Numbered from the stretch's first letter, positions 1-7,818 are shown. The stretch is 36,578 nucleotides of DNA from an uncultured Clostridia bacterium (GCA_947589685.1 CANQCN010000011.1:1-36578); one strand, 5' to 3'. The notes: a model not told the origin generated them from the sequence alone. A program made the numbers and translations.

Positions 1-468
1 CGTATCGTGCATTGGAATTTGCCGTCCAACCCCATCGACCTCGAACAGCGCGAAGGAAGGATCAATCGTTATGAGTGTCTGGCGATCCGCCAAAACGTCG
101 CAAAACGTTACGGCGAAATGCATTTTGAAAGAGACGTCTGGCAGGAGATGTTTGCCCGCGCCGAAGCACAGGAACACACCGAGGAGACGAGCGAGCTTGT
201 CCCGTATTGGGGGCTTACCGAAACAGATGACATGGTGAAGATCGAGCGTATCGTTCCCATGTATCCGCTGTCCCGCGATATTCTCTCCTACGAACGGCTC
301 ATCAAGATTTTGTCGCTCTACCGTTTGACGCTCGGACAGGCAAGGCAGGAAGAACTCCTCGAATACATTCTGAAAAACTGCGACGAGGCGAGGCAGGACG
401 AAATGAAGCAATATTTCATCAATTTGAGTCCTTACTATAAGACGAGCCGCACGAAAAAAGAGGACTAA
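1..468 (+). CDS. SF2/SNF2-type helicase, C-terminal fragment
   Basis: The reading frame is open from the first base, so only about the last 155 residues of a larger protein are visible. The fragment begins inside the second RecA-like helicase domain: NPIDLEQREGRINRY is a good motif VI (QRxGRxxR, with the arginine finger), preceded by HWNLPSN, the usual motif V/VI lead-in of SNF2-like helicases. The following ~120 residues are a family-specific tail ending in a charged TKKED. Proteins of this kind are often large helicases of defence islands (DISARM-type DrmD and relatives) or general DNA translocases, but that choice needs the missing upstream part. The ATG-like GTG at 7 is internal and not a real start. 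A good terminator follows 49 bases after the stop, so this is the last gene of its unit. Confidence 0.75.
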   Translation, partial: RIVHWNLPSNPIDLEQREGRINRYECLAIRQNVAKRYGEMHFERDVWQEMFARAEAQEHTEETSELVPYWGLTETDDMVKIERIVPMYPLSRDILSYERLIKILSLYRLTLGQARQEELLEYILKNCDEARQDEMKQYFINLSPYYKTSRTKKED

Positions 469-516
469 GATCGTACAAAATCGGATGAACATAATTTCTT
501 AAACTATGCAAAAACA

Positions 517-541
517 GCGAGGAAAGCTCCTCGCCGTTTTT
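517..541 (+). terminator. Rho-independent terminator after the helicase
   Basis: GCGAGGA (517-523) pairs with TCCTCGC (528-534) around a 4-base loop and is followed by CGTTTTTG. It closes the transcript of the helicase gene. Confidence 0.85.
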
Positions 542-548
542 GTGACTC

Positions 549-626
549 GCCCAAAGGTGTATTCCGATATTAAATTAAGATTGTGCTTGATTCCCTATGG
601 AATACACCCAGATGTTGGGCGTTTTT
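549..626. repeat. Imperfect inverted repeat with T-tract upstream of trpS
   Basis: GCCCAAAGGTGTATTCC (549-565) is matched in reverse by GGAATACACC (599-608) and TTGGGC (615-620), with a few unpaired bases in the right arm and an AT-rich loop of 33 bases. A T-run follows (GTTTTTTG, 620-627). It could be a second terminator or a decayed insertion element. The GGAATACACCC end resembles TGGAACACCC and TGGAATACCC in the repeats at 36056-36066 and 11790. It lies before the trpS promoter, so it is not part of the trpS leader. Confidence 0.5.
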
Positions 627-684
627 TGCGCGAGCATATCGGCTTGTCCGTTTTATTTGCCGCGCGGTCGGGGCTATCCTGCTC

Positions 685-713
685 TTGACAAACCGCGCAA
701 GCAATGGTATACT
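685..713 (+). promoter_or_regulatory. Vegetative promoter of the trpS operon
   Basis: TTGACA (685-690), 17-bp spacer, TATACT (708-713). This is a near-consensus sigma-A promoter. The predicted start near 720 leaves a leader of about 25 bases, too short for a T-box. Confidence 0.85.
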
Positions 714-746
714 GAATAATACTTTATAATGGGCAAGAGGTGCATT

Positions 747-1763
747 ATGGCGGAAGAGGTCAAAAAAAGAGTCTTTTCGGGCGTACAACCCACGGGCAAA
801 GTGACGCTCGGCAATTATCTCGGAGCCATTCGCAATTGGAAACCGTTGCAGGACAATTACGACTGTCTGTTTTGCGTGGTGGATCTGCATTCGCTGACCG
901 TCAGTCAGGTGCCTGCGGAGCTGCGCAAAAACACTCTGGATCTCACTGCGCTGTATATCGCCTGCGGCATCGATCCCGACAAGAGCATATTGTTCATTCA
1001 GTCGCACGTACACGAACACGCCGAGCTTGCCTGGATATTGGACACCGTCGCCTACGTGGGCGAACTCAACCGTATGACGCAGTTCAAGGACAAGTCGCGC
1101 CGTCATGCCGACAACATCAATATGGGGCTTATGAATTATCCCGTGCTTATGGCAAGCGACATATTGCTCTACCAAGCGGAGTACATTCCCGTGGGAAAGG
1201 ACCAGGTACAGCACGTGGAGCTGACGCGCGACATCGCCGAACGGTTCAACGCGCGTTACAGCGAAACCTTCGTCGTGCCGCAATGCTTGCTCAACAAGGC
1301 GGGCAGCAGTATCAAAAGCTTGCAGGATCCCTCAGCCAAGATGTCCAAGTCCGACGTCAACGACAACGCTATCGTAACTCTTTCCGACGAGCCCGACGTT
1401 ATTCGTCGCAAGCTGCGCCGCGCCGTAACCGACAGCGACTCCGACGCGCACTGCGTGCGTCACTCCGCCGACAAGCCGGGCGTCAGCAATCTGCTCAATA
1501 TTTACAGTCTGTGCAGCGGCGAAAGCGTCGCCGAGGCGGAACGCAGGTTCGAGGGCAAGGGCTACGGCGTATTCAAGGACGCTGTCGCCGATTCGATAAT
1601 CGCCGTCTTGGAGCCCATCCAAGCCGAGCAAAAGCGTTTGCTTGCCGACAAGGGCTATCTCGAAGCGGTGTTGAAGAGCGGCGCGGAAAAAGCAAGCCGT
1701 ATCGCGCAAAAAACCCTTACGAAGGTATATCGCAAGGTGGGGCTCGTACCACAAATACGCTGA
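747..1763 (+). CDS. trpS: Tryptophan--tRNA ligase
   Basis: Charges tRNA-Trp with tryptophan in the cytoplasm. It is a class I aminoacyl-tRNA synthetase of 338 residues, the normal bacterial length. The HIGH-equivalent is PTGKVTLGNYLGAI near the N-terminus and the KMSKS loop is at residues 198-202. I chose ATG 747 rather than the in-frame ATG at 729, because AAGAGGTG (735-742) sits at ribosome-binding distance from 747 and nothing comparable precedes 729. The translated start MAEEVKKRVFSGVQPTG fits the family. A strong promoter lies 34 bases upstream. The stop overlaps the next start by one base (TGATG), so it is co-transcribed and probably translationally coupled with the DUF5685 gene. Many Bacillota control this gene with a T-box; none is visible here. 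Confidence 0.97.
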   Translation: MAEEVKKRVFSGVQPTGKVTLGNYLGAIRNWKPLQDNYDCLFCVVDLHSLTVSQVPAELRKNTLDLTALYIACGIDPDKSILFIQSHVHEHAELAWILDTVAYVGELNRMTQFKDKSRRHADNINMGLMNYPVLMASDILLYQAEYIPVGKDQVQHVELTRDIAERFNARYSETFVVPQCLLNKAGSSIKSLQDPSAKMSKSDVNDNAIVTLSDEPDVIRRKLRRAVTDSDSDAHCVRHSADKPGVSNLLNIYSLCSGESVAEAERRFEGKGYGVFKDAVADSIIAVLEPIQAEQKRLLADKGYLEAVLKSGAEKASRIAQKTLTKVYRKVGLVPQIR

Positions 1764-2659
1764 TGTTTGGATATTTGAACATAGAAAAGGAAAAGCTACA
1801 AAAGGACAAGCAAGGCGTCTGGCAGACCTTTATGTGCGGAATGTGCTTTTCCACAAAAAGGCAATTCGGCAATTTGCCGCGTATGTATATCAGCAACGAC
1901 GTAAATTTTTTCAGCGTGCTGTTTCACGCCGTAACGGGCGCGGACGTAAACGTCGAGCAGCGCAGGTGTTTCAGCTCTCCGCTGAAAAAACGCCCCGTGT
2001 TGGAGCAATCGGAGCTTATCGACAAGATGTCTGTGGCAAATGTGCTGCTTACCTATTGGAATCTTTACGACGACATGGTGGACGGCGGCAGCGTTGCCAA
2101 AAAGACGGCGTTTCGCTCTCTCAAAGGGGCGTATCGCAAGGCGCACGAGCTTATGCCCGATCTGGACAACATGCTGTCGGCGCGTTACTGCGAGCTAAGG
2201 CAGATGGAACGGGACAACACCCGCAGCATAGACGCGGTCTCTCACTCGTTTGCCAAGCTGTCCGAGGATTTCGCCGTTTGCGTGCTTGGCGACAGCGCTA
2301 CGGACAACGTGCGGACGCTGTGCTACAATTTGGGCAAGTGGATATATCTTATCGACGCGTTGGACGACGCTCGCAAGGACGAAAAGAACGGCAACTACAA
2401 TCCTTTCCTTGTGTGCTACCGATCGAAAGCCGACGAATTGCACGTCAAGCTGGACGAATTGCGCTTTTTGATGTTTGCCGTACTCAACAGAGTTGCGATG
2501 GCTTACAACGATCTGGAACTTAGCAAGTATACGTGTATTCTCAACAACGTGCTGTACGACAGCATACGAGACAAAACCGAAGAAGTATTGTCGGGTTACG
2601 ACATCGAAAACAGATCCGCCTCAAACAAGGCGAACAAGCAAACAGCCGCAAAGCAGTAG
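1763..2659 (+). CDS. DUF5685 family protein
   Basis: 298 residues, function unknown. The beginning MFGYLNIEKEKL, the C-G-M-C pair at residues 25-28 and the segment GKWIYLIDALDDARKDEKNG followed by NYN are the signature of DUF5685 as I remember it: an all-helical family found widely in Clostridia. The acidic DALDDARKD segment recalls the Asp-rich motif of isoprenoid synthase-fold proteins, but that is resemblance only. The start overlaps the trpS stop by one base. The next gene is a J-domain protein, a pairing I recall as recurrent in Clostridia, which suggests the two work together. The C-terminal ~20 residues (SASNKANKQTAAKQ) look disordered. Confidence 0.8.
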   Translation: MFGYLNIEKEKLQKDKQGVWQTFMCGMCFSTKRQFGNLPRMYISNDVNFFSVLFHAVTGADVNVEQRRCFSSPLKKRPVLEQSELIDKMSVANVLLTYWNLYDDMVDGGSVAKKTAFRSLKGAYRKAHELMPDLDNMLSARYCELRQMERDNTRSIDAVSHSFAKLSEDFAVCVLGDSATDNVRTLCYNLGKWIYLIDALDDARKDEKNGNYNPFLVCYRSKADELHVKLDELRFLMFAVLNRVAMAYNDLELSKYTCILNNVLYDSIRDKTEEVLSGYDIENRSASNKANKQTAAKQ

Positions 2660-2714
2660 ACCGACGCGTTTGCTGTTTTGCAACAAGGATAACAGACCAC
2701 AAAACGGAGTCAGA

Positions 2715-3344
2715 ATGAACTACAACGCATACGAAATTTTGGGCGTAAGCGAATCCGCCACGCAGGAGGAGATAGACGCCCGCTACAACGAGCTGAAAGA
2801 ACAGTACCAAAAAGACAGATTTTTGGTGGGCGCCGCCGGCGAAGAAGCGTCGGAAAAACTGCAACAATTGGAAGTGGCTTATCGCGATATTATGATCGAG
2901 CGGCAGGAACAGGCGCAGGAAAACGACATCAAGGATGACGACGACTACACCGTTATCCAACAGCTGATAACCGACGGCAAGCTTGACGAGGCGCAATCCA
3001 AGCTGGACGCGCGCGTAACGCGCGACGCCGAGTGGCACTACATTCAGTCGATATTGTTTTACAAGCGCAATTGGTTTCTCGAAAGCAAACGGCAATTGGA
3101 GCTTGCTTGCGAAATGGAGCCGGACAACGCCCGTTACAGACAAAGTCTGGACAAGCTGACGAAGATACTCGCTTCCAACACCATCAGTCCCGACCAGCTG
3201 CGTTCCGACTCATCCCGTCCCGTGGACGACGGACCTCGAATGGGCGCGGGCAACGGAACATGCACGGGCAGCACGTGTACCGACTGTCTTTTGTGCAATA
3301 TGTGCTGCAACTGCTGTCAATGTATGGGCGGTAACGGCTGCTGA
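2715..3344 (+). CDS. J-domain-like protein lacking HPD, with Cys-rich tail
   Basis: 209 residues starting at ATG 2715 behind CGGAG (2705-2709). The N-terminus MNYNAYEILGVSESATQEEI reads as a J-domain helix I/II, followed by a second helix pair up to about residue 70. The place where DnaJ proteins have His-Pro-Asp carries YQKD (residues 31-34), so it cannot stimulate DnaK in the standard way. The middle (about 80-165) is helical and TPR-like. The last 27 residues hold ten cysteines in CxxC-like spacing ending in MGGNGC, which could bind metal or membrane. It is preceded by DUF5685 and overlaps the next membrane-protein gene by one base. The architecture resembles a conserved Clostridia family, but its function is not known. 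Confidence 0.8.
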   Translation: MNYNAYEILGVSESATQEEIDARYNELKEQYQKDRFLVGAAGEEASEKLQQLEVAYRDIMIERQEQAQENDIKDDDDYTVIQQLITDGKLDEAQSKLDARVTRDAEWHYIQSILFYKRNWFLESKRQLELACEMEPDNARYRQSLDKLTKILASNTISPDQLRSDSSRPVDDGPRMGAGNGTCTGSTCTDCLLCNMCCNCCQCMGGNGC

Positions 3345-3976
3345 TGAAAAGTTCTGCGCGGATGGTCGCTATATGCGGCGTTTGCGGAGCGATAGCCTGC
3401 GTTTTTTTGCTGTTGGCAAGCATTGTGCCCTACGCCGCGCTGATATGCGGCGTGATAGCCGCTGTTGCCACGGTGGCTCCGTTGCTTGTCGGAGGTCGTC
3501 TCCGCTACGCGTTGCTTGTCTATGCGGCAACGCTCACGGTGGGCGGTATATGCGGTGTTTTTATCGGCAACATCGTTGCGGTGGCTCCGTTGGCGCTGTT
3601 TTGCATTCCCTTTGCGATAGTAAAGGTGTGGTGCGAATCGGTCAAGGTGACGGCTCGCCTCGACCGCGAAGAGACGTTGGAAGACCCTTTCGGCGGCGAG
3701 GACGCCAAGGTTATGCACGTGGAAGTAAAGGGCAAACCGCGCGTCAAGCCCATTGTCAAGTGGGTGCTGTACTACGCGCTTGCCGAGGCGGGCGTGGCGT
3801 TGACCTTTGTTCTCACGCGGTGGCTTATGCCGTCCGTTTTCGAAAGGCTTTACCAACGGCAGTGGGTGTTTTGGCTGGTGGTAGGCGCGGCTCAGCTTGT
3901 GCCGCCGCTGTACGATCTGCTGCTGAGGGGCTGTCTGATAGCCGCGGTCAAAGCATTGCGTAAAGTTATCAAATAA
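3344..3976 (+). CDS. Integral membrane protein of unknown function
   Basis: 210 residues. Four hydrophobic segments lie in the first half (about 7-29, 31-50, 55-75, 77-98). A charged hydrophilic loop of ~40 residues (VKVTARLDREETLEDPFGGED and on) follows, then two more segments (about 141-163 and 175-200), ending in a basic tail ALRKVIK. I do not recognise a family. The start overlaps the stop of the J-domain gene by one base (TGATG), so expression is coupled. The Cys-rich tail of the preceding protein might dock to it, which is inference from position only. It is the last gene of the trpS operon. Confidence 0.75.
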   Translation: MKSSARMVAICGVCGAIACVFLLLASIVPYAALICGVIAAVATVAPLLVGGRLRYALLVYAATLTVGGICGVFIGNIVAVAPLALFCIPFAIVKVWCESVKVTARLDREETLEDPFGGEDAKVMHVEVKGKPRVKPIVKWVLYYALAEAGVALTFVLTRWLMPSVFERLYQRQWVFWLVVGAAQLVPPLYDLLLRGCLIAAVKALRKVIK

Positions 3977-3985
3977 ACGCTTGCG

Positions 3986-4012
3986 CGGGGACGGAGATTC
4001 CGTCCTCGTTTT
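3986..4012 (+). terminator. Terminator of the trpS operon
   Basis: GGACGGA (3989-3995) and TCCGTCC (3999-4005) form a tight hairpin with a 3-base loop. Flanking bases extend the stem to 3986/4008, followed by TTTTG. Confidence 0.85.
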
Positions 4013-4024
4013 GTTGTCGGAATG

Positions 4025-4059
4025 TTTGCAAATATTTCGAAATATGTTAAAATACTGCC
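4025..4059 (+). promoter_or_regulatory. Extended -10 promoter giving a leaderless mRNA
   Basis: TTTGCA (4025-4030), 17-bp spacer, then TGtTAAAAT with the -10 hexamer at 4048-4053. The ATG of the methyltransferase is at 4060, six bases past the -10 element, so the predicted transcription start falls on or next to the start codon. No Shine-Dalgarno sequence is present. An in-frame TAA at 4048-4050 rules out an upstream start. Confidence 0.7.
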
Positions 4060-5199
4060 ATGAAATTACTTGTTCCCGCAGCTACGGGCGTAGAAGCGGT
4101 AGTAAAAAGACAACTCGAAGCTCTCGGCTATCGCGATCTGCGCGCGATCAACGGTCGCGTGGCGGTGTGCGATTGCGATTGGAGAGACGTTGCGCGTATC
4201 AATATGTTTATCCGCAGCGGCGAAAGGGTGTTGGTGCAGCTTGCCCGATTTGACGTTCCCGACTTCGACGCGTTGTATGACGGCGTACGCAACGTTGCCT
4301 GGCGCGATCTGGTAGACAAAAACGGGCGCGTCACGGTGGTTACCAAAAGCGTCAACAGCAAGCTGTTTGCGCATCACGCGATACAGTCTGTCGGCAAAAA
4401 GGCTGTCGTCGACGCCTTGCGCAACGGCGCGGTTTTGGACGAGACTGGTGCGGAATACCGCGTGGAATTGGATATCACCGACGATGTGTGTTCCGTCAAT
4501 CTGGACACCACGGGCGTTGGCTTGCACAAACGAGGCTATCGAACGTTGCCATACGACGCTCCGCTGAAAGAAACGACTGCGGCTGCGCTTATCGACCTTA
4601 CGGTGTGGAATCCCGACAAAATGTTTACCGATCTTTTTTGCGGCAGCGGCACGTTGCCGATAGAGGCGGCGATGAAGGCGCTCAACATCGCACCCGGCTT
4701 CAAACGACATTTTGCGTACGAGCAGTGGAGCGTTGCGGCGGGCGCATACGAACGGGCGTTCGCGGAAGCGGCGGATGTGCGACGAGACCGCCCGTTGAAT
4801 ATCGTCGGCGGCGACATCAGCGAAAAGGCGTTGGAAACAGCCCGTTTTCATGCCGCGCAGGCGGGCGTGGAAAACAACGTGAAGTTCAATTTGCGCCCCG
4901 CCGAGCAATTTGTTTCCAACAGCAGCTACGGGGTAAACGTAAGCAATCCTCCTTACGGTCAGCGTCTCGGCGATGAGGAAAACGCAAAACAGTTGGCAAA
5001 AAATATGGGCAAATTGTATCGCGCTTTGGACAAGTGGAATTTCTATTTTCTCACCCCATTGGAGGATTTTGAGCGCCTTTTCGGTCGCCGCGCAGACAAA
5101 AAACGGCAATTGTTCAACGCCGGCATCAAATGTTGCTTTTATTCTTTCAACGGTCCCAAGCCGCCCAAGCCGTCACCCCAAGATCCTTGCGATCCTTGA
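4060..5199 (+). CDS. THUMP-domain class I SAM-dependent RNA methyltransferase
   Basis: 379 residues, the usual length of the YpsC/RlmL-N-type family, which methylates N2 of guanine in 23S rRNA. Residues ~1-60 are the ferredoxin-like entry (LLVPAATGVEAVVKRQLEALG) and ~65-155 the THUMP domain that grips RNA. The rest is a Rossmann methyltransferase: DLFCGSGT (191-198) is the SAM-binding motif I, and NPPYGQR beginning at residue 296 is the catalytic motif IV typical of N-methyltransferases acting on a base amino group. The C-terminal KPPKPSPQDPCDP is probably disordered. It stands alone between a terminator and the tRNA-Pro region. There is no ribosome binding site, and the promoter position implies a leaderless message. 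Confidence 0.9.
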   Translation: MKLLVPAATGVEAVVKRQLEALGYRDLRAINGRVAVCDCDWRDVARINMFIRSGERVLVQLARFDVPDFDALYDGVRNVAWRDLVDKNGRVTVVTKSVNSKLFAHHAIQSVGKKAVVDALRNGAVLDETGAEYRVELDITDDVCSVNLDTTGVGLHKRGYRTLPYDAPLKETTAAALIDLTVWNPDKMFTDLFCGSGTLPIEAAMKALNIAPGFKRHFAYEQWSVAAGAYERAFAEAADVRRDRPLNIVGGDISEKALETARFHAAQAGVENNVKFNLRPAEQFVSNSSYGVNVSNPPYGQRLGDEENAKQLAKNMGKLYRALDKWNFYFLTPLEDFERLFGRRADKKRQLFNAGIKCCFYSFNGPKPPKPSPQDPCDP

Positions 5200-5506
5200 T
5201 TTGCCCCGATCCGTCTCAACGGTTCGGTTGCGCCGTTTCCGCCCAAGTGCGCTCCGCCAATACAGGCGGCAGTGTATTCGTCGCCTCGGTACGACAGCTA
5301 TGAATAGATATGCCAAACGGCAGCAAAGGAAAAGGGTGCAATTTTTTGTTCCCTATCTGTTGCAACAAAAGGGCGACCGCTCAAATAGTCTGAGTGATCG
5401 GGCTTATTCCATGCGAAGCGCGGGTGAGTGGAACGCAGTGGAGCGCTACGTTATTTCGGCTGATCCTGACACGAAACATGCGTTGCGGCGCACCTTAAAG
5501 GAGCAC
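5200..5506. other. Unassigned intergenic region with a partial tRNA-Pro-like stretch
   Basis: No convincing gene. An open frame on the plus strand runs to 5575, but its peptide is Arg/Gln-rich, resembles nothing I know and crosses a terminator. The stretch around 5388-5413 (TAGTCTGAGTGATC...TTCCA) matches 19 of 26 bases of the 3' part of the tRNA-Pro gene at 5569-5594, in the same orientation. It could be a decayed tRNA 3' end or an old attachment site. Confidence 0.4.
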
Positions 5507-5532
5507 AAAAAAAGAGGGGCTTTTGCTCCTCT
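5507..5532 (-). terminator. Terminator of tRNA-Pro
   Basis: On the minus strand the stem 5532-5525 / 5520-5513 (one G-U pair, 4-base loop) is followed by seven T residues. It ends the tRNA-Pro transcript 36 bases after the CCA. Confidence 0.85.
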
Positions 5533-5567
5533 CTTTCTTGTGCGACCCCAAAGGAAGCCGCAACAGC

Positions 5568-5644
5568 TGGTCTGAGTGACTGGACTTGAACCAGCGACAC
5601 CTAGACCCCCAGTCTAGTGCGCTACCAAACTGCGCTACACCCAG
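5568..5644 (-). tRNA. tRNA-Pro (GGG anticodon)
   Basis: 77 bases on the minus strand form a full cloverleaf. The acceptor stem CTGGGTG/CACTCAG has one G-U pair. The D-arm is GCGC/GCGC, the anticodon stem CTAGA/TCTAG with loop CTGGGGG gives anticodon GGG, and the T-arm has TTCAAGT. The 3' CCA is encoded. The predicted transcription start of its own promoter lies only about four bases before the mature 5' end. Confidence 0.95.
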
Positions 5645-5654
5645 ATGCTTTATT

Positions 5655-5683
5655 ATTGTACATCAATCGCGCAAAAAAATCAA
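5655..5683 (-). promoter_or_regulatory. Promoter of tRNA-Pro
   Basis: On the minus strand: TTGATT (5683-5678), 17-bp spacer, TACAAT (5660-5655). The predicted start is near 5648. Confidence 0.8.
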
Positions 5684-5751
5684 CCGCTTGCGACAAAATA
5701 CTTAAAACAGATTTCAAAAAATAAAAATCGTTCGTTTTTGTTGCTTTTCTA

Positions 5752-5780
5752 TTGTCAATCGACGTATTTTATTGTATAAT
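5752..5780 (+). promoter_or_regulatory. Promoter of the 5'-nucleotidase gene, with a ~197-base leader
   Basis: TTGTCA (5752-5757), 17-bp spacer, TATAAT (5775-5780). The leader from about 5787 to 5983 contains two small hairpins, GCGTAA/TTACGC near 5832-5856 and CGCGC/GCGCG just before the ribosome binding site. It does not match a purine riboswitch or another class I know. The promoter is divergent from that of tRNA-Pro. Confidence 0.75.
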
Positions 5781-5983
5781 ATAAAAAAATTTAGAAAACA
5801 TCTTCAAAAGTTGTTGTTTTTCAGCTTTTGCGGCGTAAACCGTTTGAACTTACGCGTCATACTTTACAAGCGATGTCGTTGTAATTGATTGTTTTTGTTC
5901 TTTATTGCACAAATTCCGTCAGCACAATTTATCCCACACGCGCGATATGCGCGAAACAGATTTCAATCAAGGAGAATTTCCCC

Positions 5984-7699
5984 GTGACAAACAAAAAAAC
6001 ATTCGTATCGATAATGCTGATAGCGGTGTTGGTACTATCCGTACTGTGCGTATTGGGTTTTGCAACGCAAAGTACCGTAGCTCAGGCGGCAACAAACACC
6101 GTTGACGTCTACGCCATAAACGATTTTCACGGCGAGGTGTCCAAAATGCCGCGCATTGCGGGTTACCTTGCCAAGCGCAAGTCGGAGGGCGCCATCATAC
6201 TCAATTCGGGAGATATGTTCCAAGGCTCGATGGAATCAAACAGCAATTTCGGCAAGCTGCTCACCGACTGTATGCAAGAAGCGGGCTTTGACGAAATGAC
6301 CTACGGCAACCACGAGTTCGATTGGGGCATGGACAATCTGCGCAACCTTGCCGCAAACAGCGGCATACCCTTTCTCGGCGCAAACATCTACAATTGGAGC
6401 CGCGACGGCGGTTGGGGAGACTTTGCGGACGACTTTGCCGACGAATACATAATCAAAGAGTTGGACAACGGTATCAAGGTTGGCGTTATCGGGGTGATCG
6501 GCGACGACCAGATCACGTCTATATGCGCTCCCTTGGTGCAAACTGTCGGATTCAAAGATCCATTGCCCATCATCAAAGACCTTGCCACCGAGTTGCGCAA
6601 CGAACAAGATTGCGACATTGTCGTCGTAAGCGCGCACGACGGTCCGCAGGATATTGTGGACGGCGACGGCGGCACGTTTGCTCAACCCACGACTACCGCG
6701 GGGTTGGAGGACTACGTCGACGGCGTATTTTGCGCGCACACCCACTCGCAACAATGTTATCTCGTCAACGGTTTGCCTTTCCTTCAAGGCAAAAGCGAAG
6801 GCGGCTTTGTTTCGCATATGCGTTTTTCGGTGGATAACGGCAACGTCAGCGTGCAAACGTACGAAAATATCTCCTACAATTCGCTCAGTGACGTGGATAC
6901 GCAGGTGCAAAGCAGCGTGCAATCGCTGATCGACAACTCCAATGCTGCAATAGAGCAAGAGCGCAATCAGGTAGTAGTCACTCTCGACAAAACCCTCAAC
7001 AGCTCCAACGGTATTCCGCGGTTGGTGTGCAACGCCATTGCCGCTGCGGCGCAAGAGCGCGGATATACCATCGATCTTGCCATCACCAACGTGGCGCGCA
7101 ACTCGCTAAGCGCAGGCGACGTCACCTACTCGCAGTTGTACAACGCGCTGCCCTTCGACAACACCGTGTACATTGCCAAGGTGTCCGGCAAGGATATTAT
7201 CAACGAATTGGTCAAGTACAGCGGTCAAAGTATGTGGCGCGTTTCAGGCAGACGCATATCGGAAAACGAGTACTACTACGCCGCGATAATCGATTACTTG
7301 TTGTTCCACCAAAACAGTCGGCGCAACTACAACTATTTCCCGTCGGCATTTACAAGCGACTTCGAGCCGATACCCATCACCAAGCAGGGCGAGCAAGTGT
7401 ACAACTACCGCCTCATCACGCGGGATTTTCTTACCAAGCAAGCGGGCATGATAGACGCCTCGTTGTACACAACGCTTAGCGTACACACCGATCCGTCGCA
7501 ATTGCAAACCGCGGTCAATTTGCCAATAGTGCCCTATCAATTCGGTACGGGCGGCGAAACCCCCGGCGGAGCGCAACGCGGTTTGCCCGTTTATGCCATT
7601 GTTCTCATCGTTGTGGGCGCCGTGCTTGTTGTGGGCGCAGCGGTTGCGGTGGTCGTGATCGTTGTGTGCAAGCGCAAAAAGTCGTCCTCGCAAGAATGA
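5984..7699 (+). CDS. Secreted, membrane-anchored 5'-nucleotidase (UshA/YfkN-type)
   Basis: 571 residues with GTG start at 5984, chosen because AAGGAG (5969-5974) sits nine bases before it. The frame extends further upstream but without a ribosome site. A signal peptide (about 1-36, ending AQA) directs export. The metallophosphoesterase domain has INDFHG (D47, H49), NSGDMFQ (D77), GNHEFD (N109, H110), and AHTH in place of the usual GHTH. The C-terminal nucleotidase domain follows, with NVARNSLSAGDVTYSQLYNALPFDN as its substrate-binding core. A hydrophobic helix near 540-563 followed by CKRKKSSSQE anchors it in the membrane with the enzyme outside. It likely removes phosphate from extracellular nucleotides, feeding nucleosides and phosphate to the cell. 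It is monocistronic, between its promoter and a hairpin at 7743. Confidence 0.9.
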   Translation: MTNKKTFVSIMLIAVLVLSVLCVLGFATQSTVAQAATNTVDVYAINDFHGEVSKMPRIAGYLAKRKSEGAIILNSGDMFQGSMESNSNFGKLLTDCMQEAGFDEMTYGNHEFDWGMDNLRNLAANSGIPFLGANIYNWSRDGGWGDFADDFADEYIIKELDNGIKVGVIGVIGDDQITSICAPLVQTVGFKDPLPIIKDLATELRNEQDCDIVVVSAHDGPQDIVDGDGGTFAQPTTTAGLEDYVDGVFCAHTHSQQCYLVNGLPFLQGKSEGGFVSHMRFSVDNGNVSVQTYENISYNSLSDVDTQVQSSVQSLIDNSNAAIEQERNQVVVTLDKTLNSSNGIPRLVCNAIAAAAQERGYTIDLAITNVARNSLSAGDVTYSQLYNALPFDNTVYIAKVSGKDIINELVKYSGQSMWRVSGRRISENEYYYAAIIDYLLFHQNSRRNYNYFPSAFTSDFEPIPITKQGEQVYNYRLITRDFLTKQAGMIDASLYTTLSVHTDPSQLQTAVNLPIVPYQFGTGGETPGGAQRGLPVYAIVLIVVGAVLVVGAAVAVVVIVVCKRKKSSSQE

Positions 7700-7742
7700 T
7701 GTCGAACAAAATCGCAAATTTTTGAATAATAACTATTTACAG

Positions 7743-7784
7743 AGGCTGTCAAAAGTAGTAAAATTACTTTTAGATAGCCTTTGT
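7743..7784 (+). terminator. Terminator-like hairpin after the 5'-nucleotidase
   Basis: AGGCT (7743-7747) and AGCCT (7776-7780) enclose an inner stem AAAAGTA/TACTTTT. A short T-rich tail (TTTG) follows. It lies 35 bases before the start of the lipoprotein gene, for which I find no clear separate promoter, so some read-through is likely. Confidence 0.6.
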
Positions 7785-7818
7785 TGTAGGCTCATATATT
7801 AAAACAAGGAGAAACTAA

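Noticed and set aside
541..746. T-box riboswitch ahead of trpS
   Set aside because: The promoter lies at 685-713, so the leader is only ~25 bases, and no T-box core (TGGNACCGCG) is present.
5300..5575. Open frame encoding an Arg-rich peptide downstream of the methyltransferase
   Set aside because: It has no ribosome site, runs through the tRNA-Pro terminator into the tRNA flank, and has no recognisable composition of a real protein.
5787..5983. Purine riboswitch in the 5'-nucleotidase leader
   Set aside because: The conserved core bases and three-way junction are not found; only two small hairpins are visible.
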